Positions 12,456 to 25,084 of a stretch of DNA of 64,000 nt are shown piece by piece; position 1 is the stretch's first letter, and the number at the start of each line of letters is the position of its first letter. The position numbers were made by a program, and so were the translations under genes. Below the pieces are notes generated by a model. It had not been told where the DNA came from. It saw only the letters and a program-made list of their open reading frames with translations, and searched no databases. Source of the DNA: Stachybotrys elegans (taxonomy: Eukaryota; Ascomycota; Sordariomycetes; Hypocreales; Stachybotryaceae); assembly GCA_020746835.1 (NCBI GenBank), contig JAGPNK010000025.1:236184-300183 (forward strand), written 5' to 3'.

Positions 12456-14155
12456 CTTGGGCTTCGGTGAAAGGCGAGACAGCGAGCGGCGGTGGTGACC
12501 AAGAAAACAACCAGTAACAGCCGTTGACGATGAGAAAATCCCACAAAAACAGGGCAGAGAGGCTGAAGAATGAAATGAAAGCAAGGCTCAAGAAACTATC
12601 GAAGCTTCACGGCAAGCTATAAGGAGGCCCCAAGTTCTTAAAAGATGGCATCCATGCTCGCCGAGAGATGAAAATGGAAGTGTTGGTTGCCACGAATTTT
12701 GTTCGATCTCGACTTCTTCATCTCCCGCGTCCAGCTCAGGTATCAGGTGTGGGACAGACAAGACTCCATGCAGCTAGCATTGTCTTGGTTCCGAGCTGGG
12801 GGCGCTGTTTGACCTGCGTGGACGCAATTACCCACCCTAGCATTGATGAATCCTTCCAACGGCTATGGGCCCGCAGCGAGGGATGAGACGAGCATTTACT
12901 AGTTACATACATATGAAGATCCCTGCTAGCTATGCGGAGAAACTTCAGGCTCGCCCTTTGCTCCAGGAGAGGATGTGCCCACACCTATGGCCATAGCCGA
13001 GTTGTCAGCAGAGTGGCGCGTTTTTCCCCCCTGTAGCTGGAAGTCTGTGCAGGCAAGGCCTAGGCAGGCACACTGATGGAGAAATGATCATCATGGACCA
13101 TACAGCTCGTATCAAGTACGGAGTATCTCATGAAAGGGTGTTTTTTTTTCTCCCCCCTTTTTTAAGAAAGGAAAAAAATTCTTCATCGAAGTTCCTGGTC
13201 CGTTCCCATCTTCCTTTTATTACACTACTATGATCCTAGTACCAGGCGATTGTAGGATGAGTTGACTAGAACTACTGTGCGTGGTATATGAGGATCTTTT
13301 ATTTTACTCCTTAAGGCTGGATAGGGCTGATGGAGTACCTCTTTCTACACAACCGCTACGGACTGAAGGGACTGGTCTGCCTATAACCTGTACCCGAATT
13401 ACCCGTAATAACGAGTAACCGAAGCGCAAGCAAGGTAGTGACAGGTGGGCCTTGGCGGGATTGAGCGGGATGCCGATCTCTTTCCGTAGTTGGCGGGATG
13501 CGGCTCCGCCCATTGTGCTAGCAAGGCAAGGAGTACGTGTGCAAGGGACGGGGGCCATGGGAAGATGATGGGGAGCCGTTGGACTAGGCAACTAGGCTTC
13601 CCGTACGACCACCACCCGTCTACTAGACAACGGGGCAGCCCACCTATCCGGACCTTGTCCGATGGTGGACCAGATAAGTTTGCCGAAAACGCGCGTGTCT
13701 GATGTGATGTTGGCTGCACACGTGAAAAGAAACGGCATAGGCTGGCAAGATAGTGTGGTCTAGCAATTAATTAGTAGCTTGGCGTGCATTAAGATGGACT
13801 GGCATCCTTATCTCCCTCCAGCGCCCAAGTATGGAGTCTGGAGGAGAAGGCGTGATAGGACTAGAAAAGGGGGATGACAGCCTTGTGCCACGCAGCTTAT
13901 GACTTTTCTTTCCCTCGGACTTCCCCGCACCAAGTTTCTGTAGCATCTCGATTGTTTTGACGAAGGAAATAAACTCCTTTTCGAGACACAAGAGCTACAA
14001 CCCTTTTCGGTTCTGTCAATAGCTGTGTGGCCTGTCATTCTTTTTTATTTTATTTTATTCTGTTCCATTTTCCCCCCCGTTCTTTATTCATTCCTTTTGC
14101 GTGCTCGGATCTAGCCGTGTTTTTCCATCACCAGCACCCTCGGTAAATCTCCGCC
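12456..14155. other. intergenic region, divergent promoters of the membrane protein and the P450
   Basis: No gene is recognised. The region contains homopolymer-rich stretches (poly-T/C near 13141-13185, and T-rich ATTTTATTTTATT near 14041-14060) that may be core promoter tracts of the P450 starting at 14156. Confidence 0.5.
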
Positions 14156-16020
14156 ATGTCTTCCACGCTGAGCATGGACGCTGCGCTGGAGTACGCCACC
14201 CTCAACAACGCCCTTCGCCTCTCCGGAATATGGCTTGGGTACCGTGTGCTTGTCGCCGTGTACAACGTCTCGCCGCTCCACCCCCTCCACAAGTTCCCGG
14301 GGCCGAAGCTGGCTGCGGCATCATACATTTACGAGGCTTGGTATGACCTCGTCAAAGGAGGCCAGTATACTCGCCGCATCAAGGCTATGCACGAGCAGTA
14401 CGGTACGTCGTCTGGAGACAGCCAGCTTTCAGGGTAGACCAAATGTACTAAAACGGCCCCCAAGGACCCATCATCCGAATCAACCCAGATGAACTCCATT
14501 GCAACGACTACAATTTTGTCGAGGAGATCTATCCATCAGTCACCACCCGTATCCGTGACAAAAACCCGCACTTCCTGGCCTCATTCACCCCTCCGCTGAC
14601 TGTTGCCACTTTCGGAACTCGTGACCATGAGGTATGCAGCCTTTCCCACTCGGCGGACAAAATCATCTGCTAACATGGGGCCCAAAGACACACCGTGAGC
14701 GAAGGAGTGGAATCAGCAAGTTCTTTTCTCGGCAGGGAATGCTTCGCTATGAGCCAGAGATCCACGACATGGCTCAGAAGATGTGCAGCAAGGTGCTACA
14801 CCTGTCGCAAAGCGGTCACATCATTAACGCCTTGGAGCCCTTTAACTGCTTCACCGCAGATGCCATCTCGCAGTATTGCTTCGGCGAACCATTTGGTAAA
14901 TTTGTCCCTGCATCATTCCTCTCCCGTTTTACTACACAACTAGACTTCTGAGCTAACCAACACTTTGCGCTCAGGATTCCTGGATCAACCCGATTTCCAC
15001 AAGAACTACACGCGTGCTTTCGAGTCCTTGAACACCACTATTCACGTCTTCCGTCATTTCCCAATTATGCGAAACACTGTCGCATTGATGCCTGCCCTTG
15101 CCCCCTTTCTAGGACCTGATATTCAGTACTTGATGAAGTCGATGAATGAGATCATTCCTGGGTATGTCAAGAAGGCTCAGAATAATCATTCAGCCGATAC
15201 TCGACGTGTGTTCAGCGAGATTATGGACTCGCCGATTGCTGATGAGCATAAGACCACCTTCCGCCTATCTGGCGAAGGCTGGTCTCTCGTCGCCGCTGGC
15301 TCCGAGACCACTGCTGTAAGTTCTAACGATTAAACATGGTGCAACACAGTACTAATACCACTCTGCTTAGGCTGCTCTGGTTCACATCACCTACTTCCTT
15401 TTGGCCCAGCCCGAGACTCTTGCCCGCCTGAGGGAAGAGCTTAAGAATGAAGATCCGCATAAGCTGAGCTGGGTTGACCTAGAGAAGTACCCTTACCTTC
15501 ATGGAGTTATTTACGAGGGAGTCCGTCTTGCCCTTGGTGTTCCTGCCCGCCTTCCACGTATCGCGCGAACAGAGGATCTTGTCTACAAGAACCGTGGATT
15601 CCATTATGTCATCCCCCGTGGAACTCCCATTGGCATGAGCGCTTATGTCTCCCACACTGATGAGGAAGTGTTCCCTCAGGCAGAGGAGTATAAGCCTGAG
15701 CGATGGATCACTGCAGATGGAAAGCCTGACTACGGAATGGAGAAGTATATCATGTCTTTCTCCAAGGGAGCCCGTCAATGCATTGGCATGAAGTAAGTAC
15801 TCCCTGGCTATTACCCTATTGTCTGGCTGAGTTTGGTACTGACTGAGATATAAGCCTCGCCTTCTGTGAGCTGTACCTGGTCACAGCCATTATGGCACTC
15901 CGCATTTTGCCCCACCTGAAGCTGCACGATACTGTGTATGAGGATATCAAGTACGACTGGGATGCACTTACTCCTCAGCCAAAGAAAGGTGCTCGTGGGG
16001 TGAGGCTCACAAGCGTTTGA
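14156..16020 (+). CDS. cytochrome P450 monooxygenase, trichodiene-oxygenase-like
   Basis: A microsomal class II P450 in six exons, with introns near 14403-14464, 14632-14688, 14896-14974, 15317-15370 and 15793-15854. Visible motifs: the proline-rich hinge KFPGPKLAAAS; I-helix AGSETTA (oxygen activation); K-helix EGVR (ExxR); PERW; and the haem loop FSKGARQCIGMN with its Cys ligand. The stretch around YEAWYDLV, GQYTRRI and YGPIIRINPDELH is typical of the family often annotated as trichodiene oxygenase-like; that name does not fix the substrate. The N-terminus has only a weak hydrophobic anchor. It lies between the HR-PKS and a flavin monooxygenase and probably oxidises the polyketide or its aromatic product. 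The stop is the TGA at 16018-16020, and the length is normal. Confidence 0.93.
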
Positions 16021-17220
16021 TTTGACCCATCTGGTGGCTCATGGGCTTTTTGGCGGATAGTACATGATGGACAGATAAAAAAGAGCTGAGGCATGTCATG
16101 GGACTGTATGGTGCTATCTATTACAGCTGAAGAACCACGCACATGCTGGCTAGACCTAATTAATATCCACTTCATCACCTTTCCATTTATTGAATCGCAT
16201 GCTACTCGCCGTTATTACTTCAGTTCGATGCGCGTCTACAGCGCTAACAGACTGCCGAACTTAAGCCATTAAACTTGAACCAATTTCAACATACCACCTT
16301 TCATGTGAGTCTGTCAAAGCGGGTACTCAGCTCTTACGATACCTATACCTAGGTGCTACATCGGATGCATAGAACTCAAGTCAGGCCAGTAAGGGAAAAG
16401 GAGAATCGATTGCCTTGCCTTAACTTGCCTTGGCTCGCCTTGGCTTCTGTAGGCGACCTTTGTCCTGGCTTGCATCATGCAGGGCCTTGTTTCAGAATGG
16501 GGAGGAGAGGGTCAATCCTCGGTGACCGCCAAGTCCCGTAGCTGACAGCCCACCACTGGGTAATTCCGAATTGCTTGCTCTTTTGACCATTTCCAGGATG
16601 ATTCATTCACGTCAATTGTTGAAGTGGAAAATGCCGAGAGCTTGGAGGGGAAGGGCAAGGGCAAGGGGAGGGGAGAAATCCTTTGGCGAGGGACAGGGGG
16701 CTCGTTACGAGAAGTGCCGATCAAATTCTACTCTATGGACGTATGAAATCTTTGCCACGGTGGTGCCAGTTGCCCTAACCACTTGCTCCCAAGTCCCTGC
16801 AACGCCGACTTCCGGAGCTGTGGGCACCGACATGGGTAAAGAATCCTTCCAGGGGAGCCTCGCAAGCATTTAATGCTGTGGAAATCAGAAACTACTACAT
16901 GGTGCATGTCAACGTGATAAACTTGCCACGTCGTTCGATCCACTGTGGTGCATCCATTCTCTCGACAGCATTCGCCCTTTCTTTTCGGTCTTTTCTGCCT
17001 AGTCAGTCAACTAGTGTTTCTTAGTCCAGAACTCGGCCGTTCCGCGGGCCCATGCACTTTTCTCTCGGTTCTTTGGCAAGTCGGAAGGGAGGCCGCTGTA
17101 TTTAAAGTCGACAGGGAATGAACATAGAACATTTGACTGTAAAGAGACGGGGCCCTTAACAAATACGCGATTAATAAGGGCTTTGATCAGCATCGATATT
17201 GCCAACAAATCTTGCTCAGC
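16021..17220. other. intergenic region between P450 and flavin monooxygenase
   Basis: No gene is recognised. The stretch 16411-16470 has repeated TTGCCTTGGC-like units and 16650-16680 is purine-rich (AAGGGCAAGGGCAAGGGG). This is low-complexity upstream sequence of the monooxygenase at 17221. Confidence 0.5.
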
Positions 17221-18774
17221 ATGACAAACACTGGACCACAAGACGAGTTGCCTGTGCTTGTCATCGGCGCAGGTGCGAGATGGGATGGAAAGTTCCTTTA
17301 CATGGTTTATCTTTGCTCACCCTGCGTTGTTAGGTGTATGCGGCTTGGCTATTGCTCATGGGCTTCAAAGGGTAATGCCGTCCCAAAGGACATAGCTCCT
17401 GGCTGCCACCCCGCCCGCATCTTACATCCCAGATCTAACATCTGACATGTCTCATGATACAGGCAAATATCCCCGTCATCGTATTCGACCGCTATCCTTC
17501 CATCGAAGCCCGTTTTAGTGCTAGAGACTGGGCCGTCGGATGCCAATGGTCAGGCCCAATGCTGGCAAAACTGGTGGGCGAAGAGAGATGGAGTCGCATC
17601 CATGAGGTAGGCGTCGATCCAAATTTGACAGTTGATGAGATCCGAAACTTCCCCATGGTGAAAGTTCTGCATGGCGTTACGGGAGAGCCCTTGGCGGAAA
17701 TGCGCACAGATGGCGAACCATTTTTCAGGTTCCTCTACTCCCGCTTGGTAACCCTCTTGGCGGAAGGGATCGACGTTCGCTACAGTAAAACGCTGGATCG
17801 GTTCTCATGCTACCCAAAGACCGAAGGGTCTCAGGCCCAAGAGTCTGTGACAGCTTGCTTCAGAGACGGCACCGAGTACCGAGGTCGACTCCTTATCGGT
17901 GCCGATGGATCCAACTCGGGGGTGCGCTCCCAGCTTTTCCAACACGAACCGAAACTAGCCGACCTCAAGAGATTACCCTATGCGGCGACGTTCATCAGCT
18001 CCAGTTTCACAGCCGCTCAGGCACGCCACCTCCGGGCTGCTCAGCACCATCCTCTCGCTTGTGCTATACCGCACCCCAAGGGGCACATGATGATGTTTTG
18101 CGTCCTGGATGCTATGCAGGCTGAGCATCCCGAGACTTGGAAGTTTAGCTTCTACTTGGGTACTCAGTGCAGTATTGAGGAACAGGATAAGAACACGACA
18201 CTATCCGAGAGGCTCGAGGAAGCAAAGCAAATTATCCAGGATAGCGAGATTGGGGATCCCATAAAGAGTGCATTCGAGTGGCTTGAGGATCACGTTGATA
18301 GTATTTACTACACAAAGGTGGCCAACTGGGATCCAAGTTTGCCAGAGCATAAATGGGATAACCATAACGGCCTTGTGACTCTTGCTGGAGATGCTTGCCA
18401 TCCCATGACATACCGTAAGTTGACCTTTCCATATCTTTCGTGGCGTGCCAGACCAGTATAGCTGACTCTTTAACTTTAGATCGAGGCCAAGGTGAGATAG
18501 TGGGAAGAATTCGGGTCAACTACGACAGGGTAGCTAACTCGGACGTTCAGGACTCAATCATGCAGTTGCTGATGCTGCTAAGATTGTCGAGATTTTGACG
18601 AGGCAAGGGACGCAGTCCCAAGAGGAGCGGATACAAGAGTACGAGGCCGAAATGATTGAGAGAGGAGGGAAGGAAGTGCGTCTGAGCGAGCTGAACACAA
18701 GAATGCTCCATGATTGGGAGCAGCTGATGAACAGCCCGCTGGTTACTCAGGGACTTCAGGTTTCAGCAAAGTAG
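17221..18774 (+). CDS. class A FAD-dependent monooxygenase, salicylate-hydroxylase-like
   Basis: A single-component flavoprotein hydroxylase using NAD(P)H and O2. The start ATG at 17221 (MTNTGPQDEL) is followed by two early introns (about 17272-17334 and 17372-17462) that split the dinucleotide-binding fold. Once joined it reads VIGAGVCGLAIAHGLQRANI with a following VIVFDR, the GxGxxG fingerprint. The second FAD motif is LLIGADGSNSGVR and the third is LVTLAGDACHPM. Two more short introns near 18416-18479 and 18491-18550 restore YHRGQGLNHAVADA. The protein ends in SAK at the TAG at 18772. Likely role: hydroxylation or oxidative dearomatisation of a phenolic intermediate, or epoxidation. It is one of three class A monooxygenases in the window, and its substrate cannot be read from sequence. 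Confidence 0.93.
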
Positions 18775-19579
18775 ATTGTAGTTTGCCACCTCGCCACACG
18801 GGCAGCTACCCTACATAGGCTTACCGCGCCAGCTACGAGGTCGGGGAACATGGGCTTGCCGAGTGTGTCGCGACTCAGAAAGCCACATTTTAGATATTTC
18901 TCATCTTAGACCCCCTGTCTGTCGTATTGGGTAATGATGCAAAGGAGTCGACTGCAACATTCCCTGTCCGTCAGGGAGGGTCATTACCTTGCATGTGACA
19001 AAGTCTCATATAGGATTCTTTGTGAGGAGAGCATGACACCGTCTTCATGGTATATTCTAAGCTGTGGACGCCCGCGGTAACCAACTATGTAGACATTATC
19101 AATGCTTCTCCAGCCCAGAAGGAGAACTCCAAAAAGCTGTGTTAAAAGTAAACCCGCTGGCTCAGATTCATGTCTTGTCCGCAAATGGACAGGTTCTGTG
19201 GGCGTGCATCCCCCATTACCACCTATCGTCAGCAGTAACGCTTCCTATTCCGACACTATTCAGTGGTCATGATCTCCGGTCTAGTTATACCCCATATGCG
19301 GCTGAGCAATAGGCCTATTAGCTGGTCTGAAGGGGTGTCGCCAAGATAAGAGCGTTGATGCTGCTGGTTGCCATCAACAGATCGTCGTTCGTATGCCGTC
19401 AAGCTATCTAGGTTATACGGTCCAGTAGATTGGCTGCAACGATTTCAAGATAACGCGCTTGTATTTTTCTGCGAGGCCTATGCGACTCTAGGCTCCTCTT
19501 TGGTAGAAATAGCATATCAATGGAAAGACCGCAATGTTGATGCCACACGTCGATTACGGATCACCGGTAAACCATCAAT
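18775..19579. other. intergenic region between two converging genes
   Basis: The 3' flanks of the monooxygenase (plus) and the arylsulfotransferase (minus) meet here. No gene is recognised. One reverse-strand GACCGGAG octamer occurs at 19274-19281; being downstream of both genes it is probably by chance. Confidence 0.5.
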
Positions 19580-20722
19580 CTAGACCTTTCCACTGTCCTT
19601 CAACCACGGGATCTCCTCCAAGGAATAACGATATGCTCGGAAAAGGGCATTCGACTCGCCAGGAAATATTTTTGCAGTGGCCTCGTCGGGATAAGCGGCA
19701 AAGTGCGGGTTGACGTATTCCCAACAGATGTACCCATCCTTGGTAACCTCGAATACTCGACCAAAGCCACTTTCGCAGAGAAGCGTGTTGCCATTTGCCA
19801 ACCTCTGAGCGCTACCCATGAACGGGGTGAAGAAATATAGTATTTGTGAGCGGTCCCGGTACTCCCACACAATCTCCTTTGTTTGACGGTCGACCTCAAT
19901 AGCGCGAGTGTAGGTGATGGACTCTGCGTTGCGGAAAGCGCCGTTGTCAAAGATGAGAATGTTTCCGTTTTCAAGTTCCGTTGCGTTGTGCTGCTGCGCC
20001 AGGACGTCTGATTTAAGCCTCCATACAATGTCGCCAGTCGACCTTTCAATTATGATGACCGCCGAGACGGAGCGTAGAGAGGCCAGGATGTGTTTGCCGT
20101 CGCGCAACGGAAGAACTGAGTTGATGAGGGGGTAATGCTCCCGAGTATAGTGTGGTTGCAGAGGGAATTCGTCTCTGGGCAGACGGTCCGACACCTTCCA
20201 TTGCCAGACGAGGTTCCCATTCTCATCCGCTTCGTTGATGGTATCGGCATAGGTGATTCCGTCAATCTCGCTTCCTGGAACACCCCCTATGACCTTGGCA
20301 GAATCTTCTGGGGATAGAGCCTCAAGGCCGGTGTACAAAAAGCGGCCGTCTCCGTAGTGGTATTGATCGTGGTGGCCAAGGGGATCAATGAACTGGCGGA
20401 CAACCTTGCCGTCTGGATCCAGTTCACTCATGACTCCTCCGCCATACTTGTTGAAGTAGGGGAAAGGGAAGGGTCCGCCATCATTTGTTGTGCGGTCTGT
20501 TGGTCGAAGAGTGTTGACTGCAAGATTTCCGTTGGGAAGGATTCTGGCATGACGGCCAATTCTGCCAGGTAGTTTCCAGGAATGAACTTCGTTGCCGTCA
20601 ATGTCGATCAAGTGGGCAATATCGCTGGTCAGAGGGCAGAACAAGGTGTAGCCGCCAAAGGAGCGCTCTTTGTCCACGCCGGTAAGGCCAACACCTCGTC
20701 TTTTCAGAGTATTTTGCTCCAT
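19580..20722 (-). CDS. arylsulfotransferase-family (ASST-like) beta-propeller protein
   Basis: An intron-free gene of 380 aa. It shows repeated propeller-blade signatures: HLIDIDGNEVHSW, LPNGNLAVN, DENGNLVWQWK, GDIVWRLK, IVWEYRD, LANGNTLLCE and DGYICWEYVN. The block QQHNATELENGNILIFDNGA carries the histidine-containing motif that in bacterial arylsulfate sulfotransferases includes the sulfated catalytic His. These enzymes move sulfate from one aryl sulfate to another phenol without PAPS. Unlike the periplasmic bacterial enzymes there is no signal peptide at the N-terminus (MEQNTLKRRG), so it is probably cytosolic. It is divergent from the MFS transporter at 21225 with about 500 bp between the starts. 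Phenol sulfation in this pathway is an inference; many fungal members are uncharacterised and may do something else. Confidence 0.85.
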   Translation of the reverse strand: MEQNTLKRRGVGLTGVDKERSFGGYTLFCPLTSDIAHLIDIDGNEVHSWKLPGRIGRHARILPNGNLAVNTLRPTDRTTNDGGPFPFPYFNKYGGGVMSELDPDGKVVRQFIDPLGHHDQYHYGDGRFLYTGLEALSPEDSAKVIGGVPGSEIDGITYADTINEADENGNLVWQWKVSDRLPRDEFPLQPHYTREHYPLINSVLPLRDGKHILASLRSVSAVIIIERSTGDIVWRLKSDVLAQQHNATELENGNILIFDNGAFRNAESITYTRAIEVDRQTKEIVWEYRDRSQILYFFTPFMGSAQRLANGNTLLCESGFGRVFEVTKDGYICWEYVNPHFAAYPDEATAKIFPGESNALFRAYRYSLEEIPWLKDSGKV

Positions 20723-21224
20723 AATAGTGAGAAGAAAGAAGTTGTAGGAATGAAGAAGTGAAGCGAGTTAAGTCCAGAGTCAAGGATTCTTGTGAACTTA
20801 TACGTGTTTCTAATGACATGAAATATCGTCATTACACAGACCAGCAAAGGAAAAAAACTGCGGATCTCATTGCCGCAGCTGGGATTGGCACACTGAGCGA
20901 GTTGATACAGGAATGGGTGTTCCACCGGGATGCCGACGGCAAGCCTAAGGCATGCCGGCGGCTGATAAGATCCGCCGGCACAAGCGTGATTGCCCAGCGC
21001 GTCTAATAGGCTGGATGGGCCAGCACGCCATTATCAAGGACATGATATCTTATCTAGCAAGGCGGCTTGACATCTCTTATCAGCATGAGCACGACCTCAG
21101 GTATAGCGAATATGTTATAAAAAGTCGACGAGTATCTAGTCCAAGATGCGCAGTCAGACCTGCACAGTCCGAGACCTCTCAATTCAATCAGCTTCAGAAC
21201 CGCCCGCTTCCACAGTGCATCAGA
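20723..21224. promoter_or_regulatory. shared divergent promoter of the ASST-like gene and the MFS symporter
   Basis: Start codons point outward at 20722 (minus) and 21225 (plus), leaving 502 bp. The region contains short CCGGCG/CGCCGGC-type palindromes near 20952-20980 (GCCGGCGGC, TCCGCCGGCA). This layout is compatible with co-regulation of the two genes. No GGACCGGAGT motif is present. Confidence 0.5.
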
Positions 21225-22893
21225 ATGGGTGCCGCAGATATCAAGCACTCTATGCAGGACCCTCCTTCGGAGCAGGGTGAATGTATCGTATCCGACGAGG
21301 CCATTCTCGTGCCTGGCTATGACTCGACTCTGAAAATCGAATCGGGCGAGACCAGGAGGGCTCTGCTCAAGGTTGACCTCTTCATCCTACCCGTCATTGT
21401 ACTTTGTTTCTGCTTCCTTCAGTTCGACCGCGCCAACATTGGCAACGCCTTGACCGACACTCTTCGCACCGACATCAACATCGACAATGCCGACATCAAT
21501 CTCGCGCAGACTCTCTTCACTGTGGGCTTCATAGTTACAGAGCTGCCCTTCAATATGATTAGCAGGTACATGGGCCCGGAGAGGTTTCTGCCCATCACCA
21601 TGTTTCTCTGGGGGATTGCGACCTGGTCCCAGGTGTTTCTGCGAAACGCCTCTGGGCTTTGGGCGGCTCGATTCTTTATCGGTGCCCTCGAGGGAGGTTA
21701 CATCCCTGGTTTCGCACTCTACATCTCCAAATACTACACGAACCAGGAGTTGGCTCTTCGATACGCCATCTTCTGGTCTTCAAACAGCTTCGCAGGAGCT
21801 CTGAGTGGCCCCTTATCGATTGGACTGCTTTCCCTACGTGGTCGAAATGGCTTACAGGGCTGGCAATGGCTGTTTCTGATTGGTGAGACTGATTCTTTCC
21901 TGGTAAGCCTCTTTCTTTGCTGACAACGTGTCAAGAGGGTGTCTTGACCTGCTGTCTTGCCGTCTTTGCCTACCTCTATCTCCCGCACAGCGCTGCAAAG
22001 CCCAAGTCCTTCTTTGGAAAGTCCTTTAACATGTTCACCGAGCGTGAAGCCTCCATCCTCGTCACCCGCGTCATCCGCAACGACCCGACCAAAGCTCTTC
22101 GATACGGCAAGCCTGTCCTGCCATCTCACATCCTCGATACGTTCATGGACTGGAGGCTGTACGGACATCTCACCGCGGCGCTTCTATCAATGATCATGAT
22201 TGCACCCATGAACACGTATGCGCCGTCCATTATCCGGTCTCTCGGGTTCACTGCTCTCCAAGCCAACGGCCTCAACTCGGTCGGCAGCGTTTGCGCCTTG
22301 ATATGGTCTGTTTCACTAGCTTTTAGCAGTGACAAGTTCCGCGAACGTGGATTCCACATCGCGGTGGGTTACCTATGGGGTGCGGCTGGGTTGCTGTGGT
22401 TGGCGTTGGCTCCCACAGGCGTTGGTAGATGGACTCTCTATGGTAGGATACCGCTGGCCGGGCTCTGTATTTCATTACCGTCACTGACTCTTCTCGTCTA
22501 GGTGGAGTGGTTTGGACGCAAATGGGCATGGGCTCTGCGCAGGCCATCAGCGCCGCCTGGCTTACCACCAAGATGCAGGATTACAAGCGTCCAATTGCCC
22601 TGGCTGCATATGTCATGAGCATCCAGCTGGCCAACTTCCCTGGCAACCAGCTGTTCCGCGATCAAGGTAAGCAATCCCCGCCATTGGTTTCATGCAGTTG
22701 ACTGACTTGTGCACATCCAGACGCGCCCCGTTATTCCCGCGGATTGAGCATTGCCGCGGGATGTGCCATCGCCGCAGCAGCCATCATTCTCGTGTGGAAG
22801 TTGCTCTACCGGCTGTTTGACCATGGCGACTCTGGTGTTGAAGAGAAGTACCAGGTTGCGTCTGCGGAGAGGCAGGATGATGATACCTCGTAG
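21225..22893 (+). CDS. MFS transporter of the anion:cation symporter (allantoate-permease-like) family
   Basis: A 12-helix major facilitator superfamily protein in four exons (introns about 21882-21935, 22443-22502 and 22667-22721). The N-terminal half carries FDRANIGNA, the hallmark of the ACS/Dal5-like subfamily, then ELPFNMISRYMGPERFLP, TMFLWGIATWSQ and ARFFIGALEGGYIPG. The C-terminal half has YAPSIIRSLGFTALQANGLN and RPIALAAYVMSIQLAN. It ends with a charged tail at the TAG at 22891. ACS members move organic anions such as nicotinate, pantothenate and allantoate, usually inward with protons. Because it is divergent from the ASST-like gene, an aryl sulfate or aromatic carboxylate is an appealing substrate, but this is inference from position. 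Confidence 0.92.
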
Positions 22894-23108
22894 AAGCTGT
22901 ATTGTAATGTACCCAGTAGTGTCTCGTGGAGTCTCGGCCGCTAGCCTGCGTCTTTGCTCCGTTTGTCTTTAATAATAAACGTTATCTATCAATTCCTGTG
23001 AGCCACGTGACGTGTAAGCACGCAATCTCCCGCTAAAATCCGCCATGCATGATTGGACATAAGGTTGGTTGTCTTCCGCCGGGACATGTATTGGCGGCCA
23101 CCAGAGAT

Positions 23109-25084
23109 ATGCCTCCATCACGAAATGGCAGGGCGTCGAGAGCTTGCGACCTCTGTCGCAAGTACAAAACCAGATGCTATGCGTCAGGCGCGTTGAATGG
23201 GGCCTGTCTGCGATGTGAAACGCTTTCACAAAAGTGCTCGCTGGAGTCTCACCAGGCGCGTGTCTCCCCAGATCCTAATCATGATAGGCAAACATCAGGA
23301 CAACACGGGGCCGAAGCAAGTCGCGATGTTTCCACCAATGACAGGTATGCTTCATTGACCATACCTATATCTGATTGTCCATGACTCATCGACGTCGCTC
23401 CTTATCAGACTTGACCGGCTAGAGCGGACTGTTGCACTCCTGGTAGACCGTCTCGACTCACGCCTCGACGATGTTGGGAACAGCACCCGCGAACCAGTGG
23501 CGCCGCGAAATGAATCCCAATCCTCACCTGATCTTGACCCTGCACCCGTGTTCTTGATCCGAGACGCTGCGACCAATGCCGGCGTGCATTCACCAGAGCA
23601 AACCACAAGCGGCCCCGACGTCATTTCGTCAGGCTTGGTTTCGTTACCCACGGCGCATGCGCTACTTGACCTGTAAATCGCTCTCAGTACTAGACGCCCC
23701 TGTACTGACATTGCCAAGGTTTCATTTCCATTATGGCCGCTGGGTCAGGTTCTCGGAGGACATGTCTCGGGATGCGCTTTTCCTCCACGTTCGGAGGTCG
23801 CCGATGCTCCTCTGTAGCGTGTTACTCATCGCAGTACGACATACCACACAGGAGCTGGCAGACAGATTAGCGCCAAATTTGTTCCGAGAATCTAAGCGAC
23901 TTGTAACGGCATCATTGCTGGAAGTGCCGCAGAGCATCGAGTTTTTCCAGACATGTCTCATCCTCAGTCTTTGGTCGACGACAATAGGCCAGGTACCGTT
24001 GAGCATTGACAGCTGGCTGTTGACTGGTTACGCTATCCAGCAAGCTCTGGCAAGCCCGCACTTTGCAGAAGTATCAAGGCCCAGTTCGAATGTCTCTACA
24101 AGCCACCTCGATCTATGGTTCTTGTGGAATCACCTCTGCGTTGCCCATCTTCAGCAAGTCAATCCATCTTCCAAGCTTAATACTATCTAATCCGGGATCT
24201 AGGTATTGTGTTGGCACCCGCAGGCATGCCCTACTCAATCAAACGCAAATCGATCGCTGCGTTACTTTTATCAAATCAAACGACGTGACAAACTACGAAA
24301 CTCGGATGGGAGCTGAGATCAATTTATATTGGATCATCTATACCAGGTGCAATGGCCCTCACATCAACCTGAGCGAGACGAAGAATGCCTTTCAGAGCTG
24401 GCAACGCGAATGGTCCAGCTTATTTTGTAAGAGCTTCTCGCATTGCAGTAGCCTGGGTACGCTGACCATGCTGGCCCAGATCAGCCTCGCTCGCAATTCT
24501 TGCAGATGGGCTTCCATTTTGCCTACCTTTTGGCATACTGCCAGTCGCTCAAATCCCCCAAGTCAGTTATGCACAGTTCGGTGCTCAAGGAAATGATTCA
24601 GCATTGTAAAAGCATCATCAACCTCGCCATTGACACCACAGACGAACGTACCCGTCACCTCACCGACCACATTTACCACATCATCACCTTCTCTGCTCTC
24701 ACGCTATGTCGTATCGTGCATACCTACGAGTCAAAGCTTCGGTCAGCGAACCACAACGTCGCGGATATAGACGCTCTCATCTTCAGACTAATCAATTGGT
24801 TTCGTTCCATCGGATTACCCTGCCATGTGGCACATATCTTGGGCGACATCCTTTCAGCACAATTTCAAAAGTTACGTCCCGCCTTTCAACCCACGGTAGC
24901 TACAGCAACTTCCAGCATGGTCCAAGACAGCGAGGTCATGTCCTCAAATGAAGACCTCTTCCTTCCCACTGATCTATCCTTTTACCCCAATTTTATTGAG
25001 GCAGAATTATTCGGCATCGATATGGGCGTGCAGAATTGGCCAGAATGGGGCCCGATCCATTCGGATACTGATGGATCTGTCTGA
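23109..25084 (+). CDS. Zn2Cys6 fungal transcription factor
   Basis: The N-terminal binuclear zinc cluster reads CDLCRKYKTRCY...ACLRCETLSQKC, with six cysteines in the usual C-x2-C-x6-C spacing. A linker with a short leucine-rich segment (LDRLERTVALLVDRLDSRL) follows, likely a dimerising coiled coil. The middle region (FFQTCLILSLWSTTIGQVPLSID and so on) resembles the fungal-specific transcription factor domain as seen in Leu3/PrtT-like proteins. Several introns interrupt the frame (near 23345-23408, 23672-23718, 24156-24205 and 24428-24490). I chose the ATG at 23109 because it lies just before the zinc cluster; an upstream in-frame ATG at 23049 adds 20 residues. It sits centrally in the cluster and is the natural candidate for a pathway activator. 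Such proteins bind CGG-containing sites. Confidence 0.9.
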
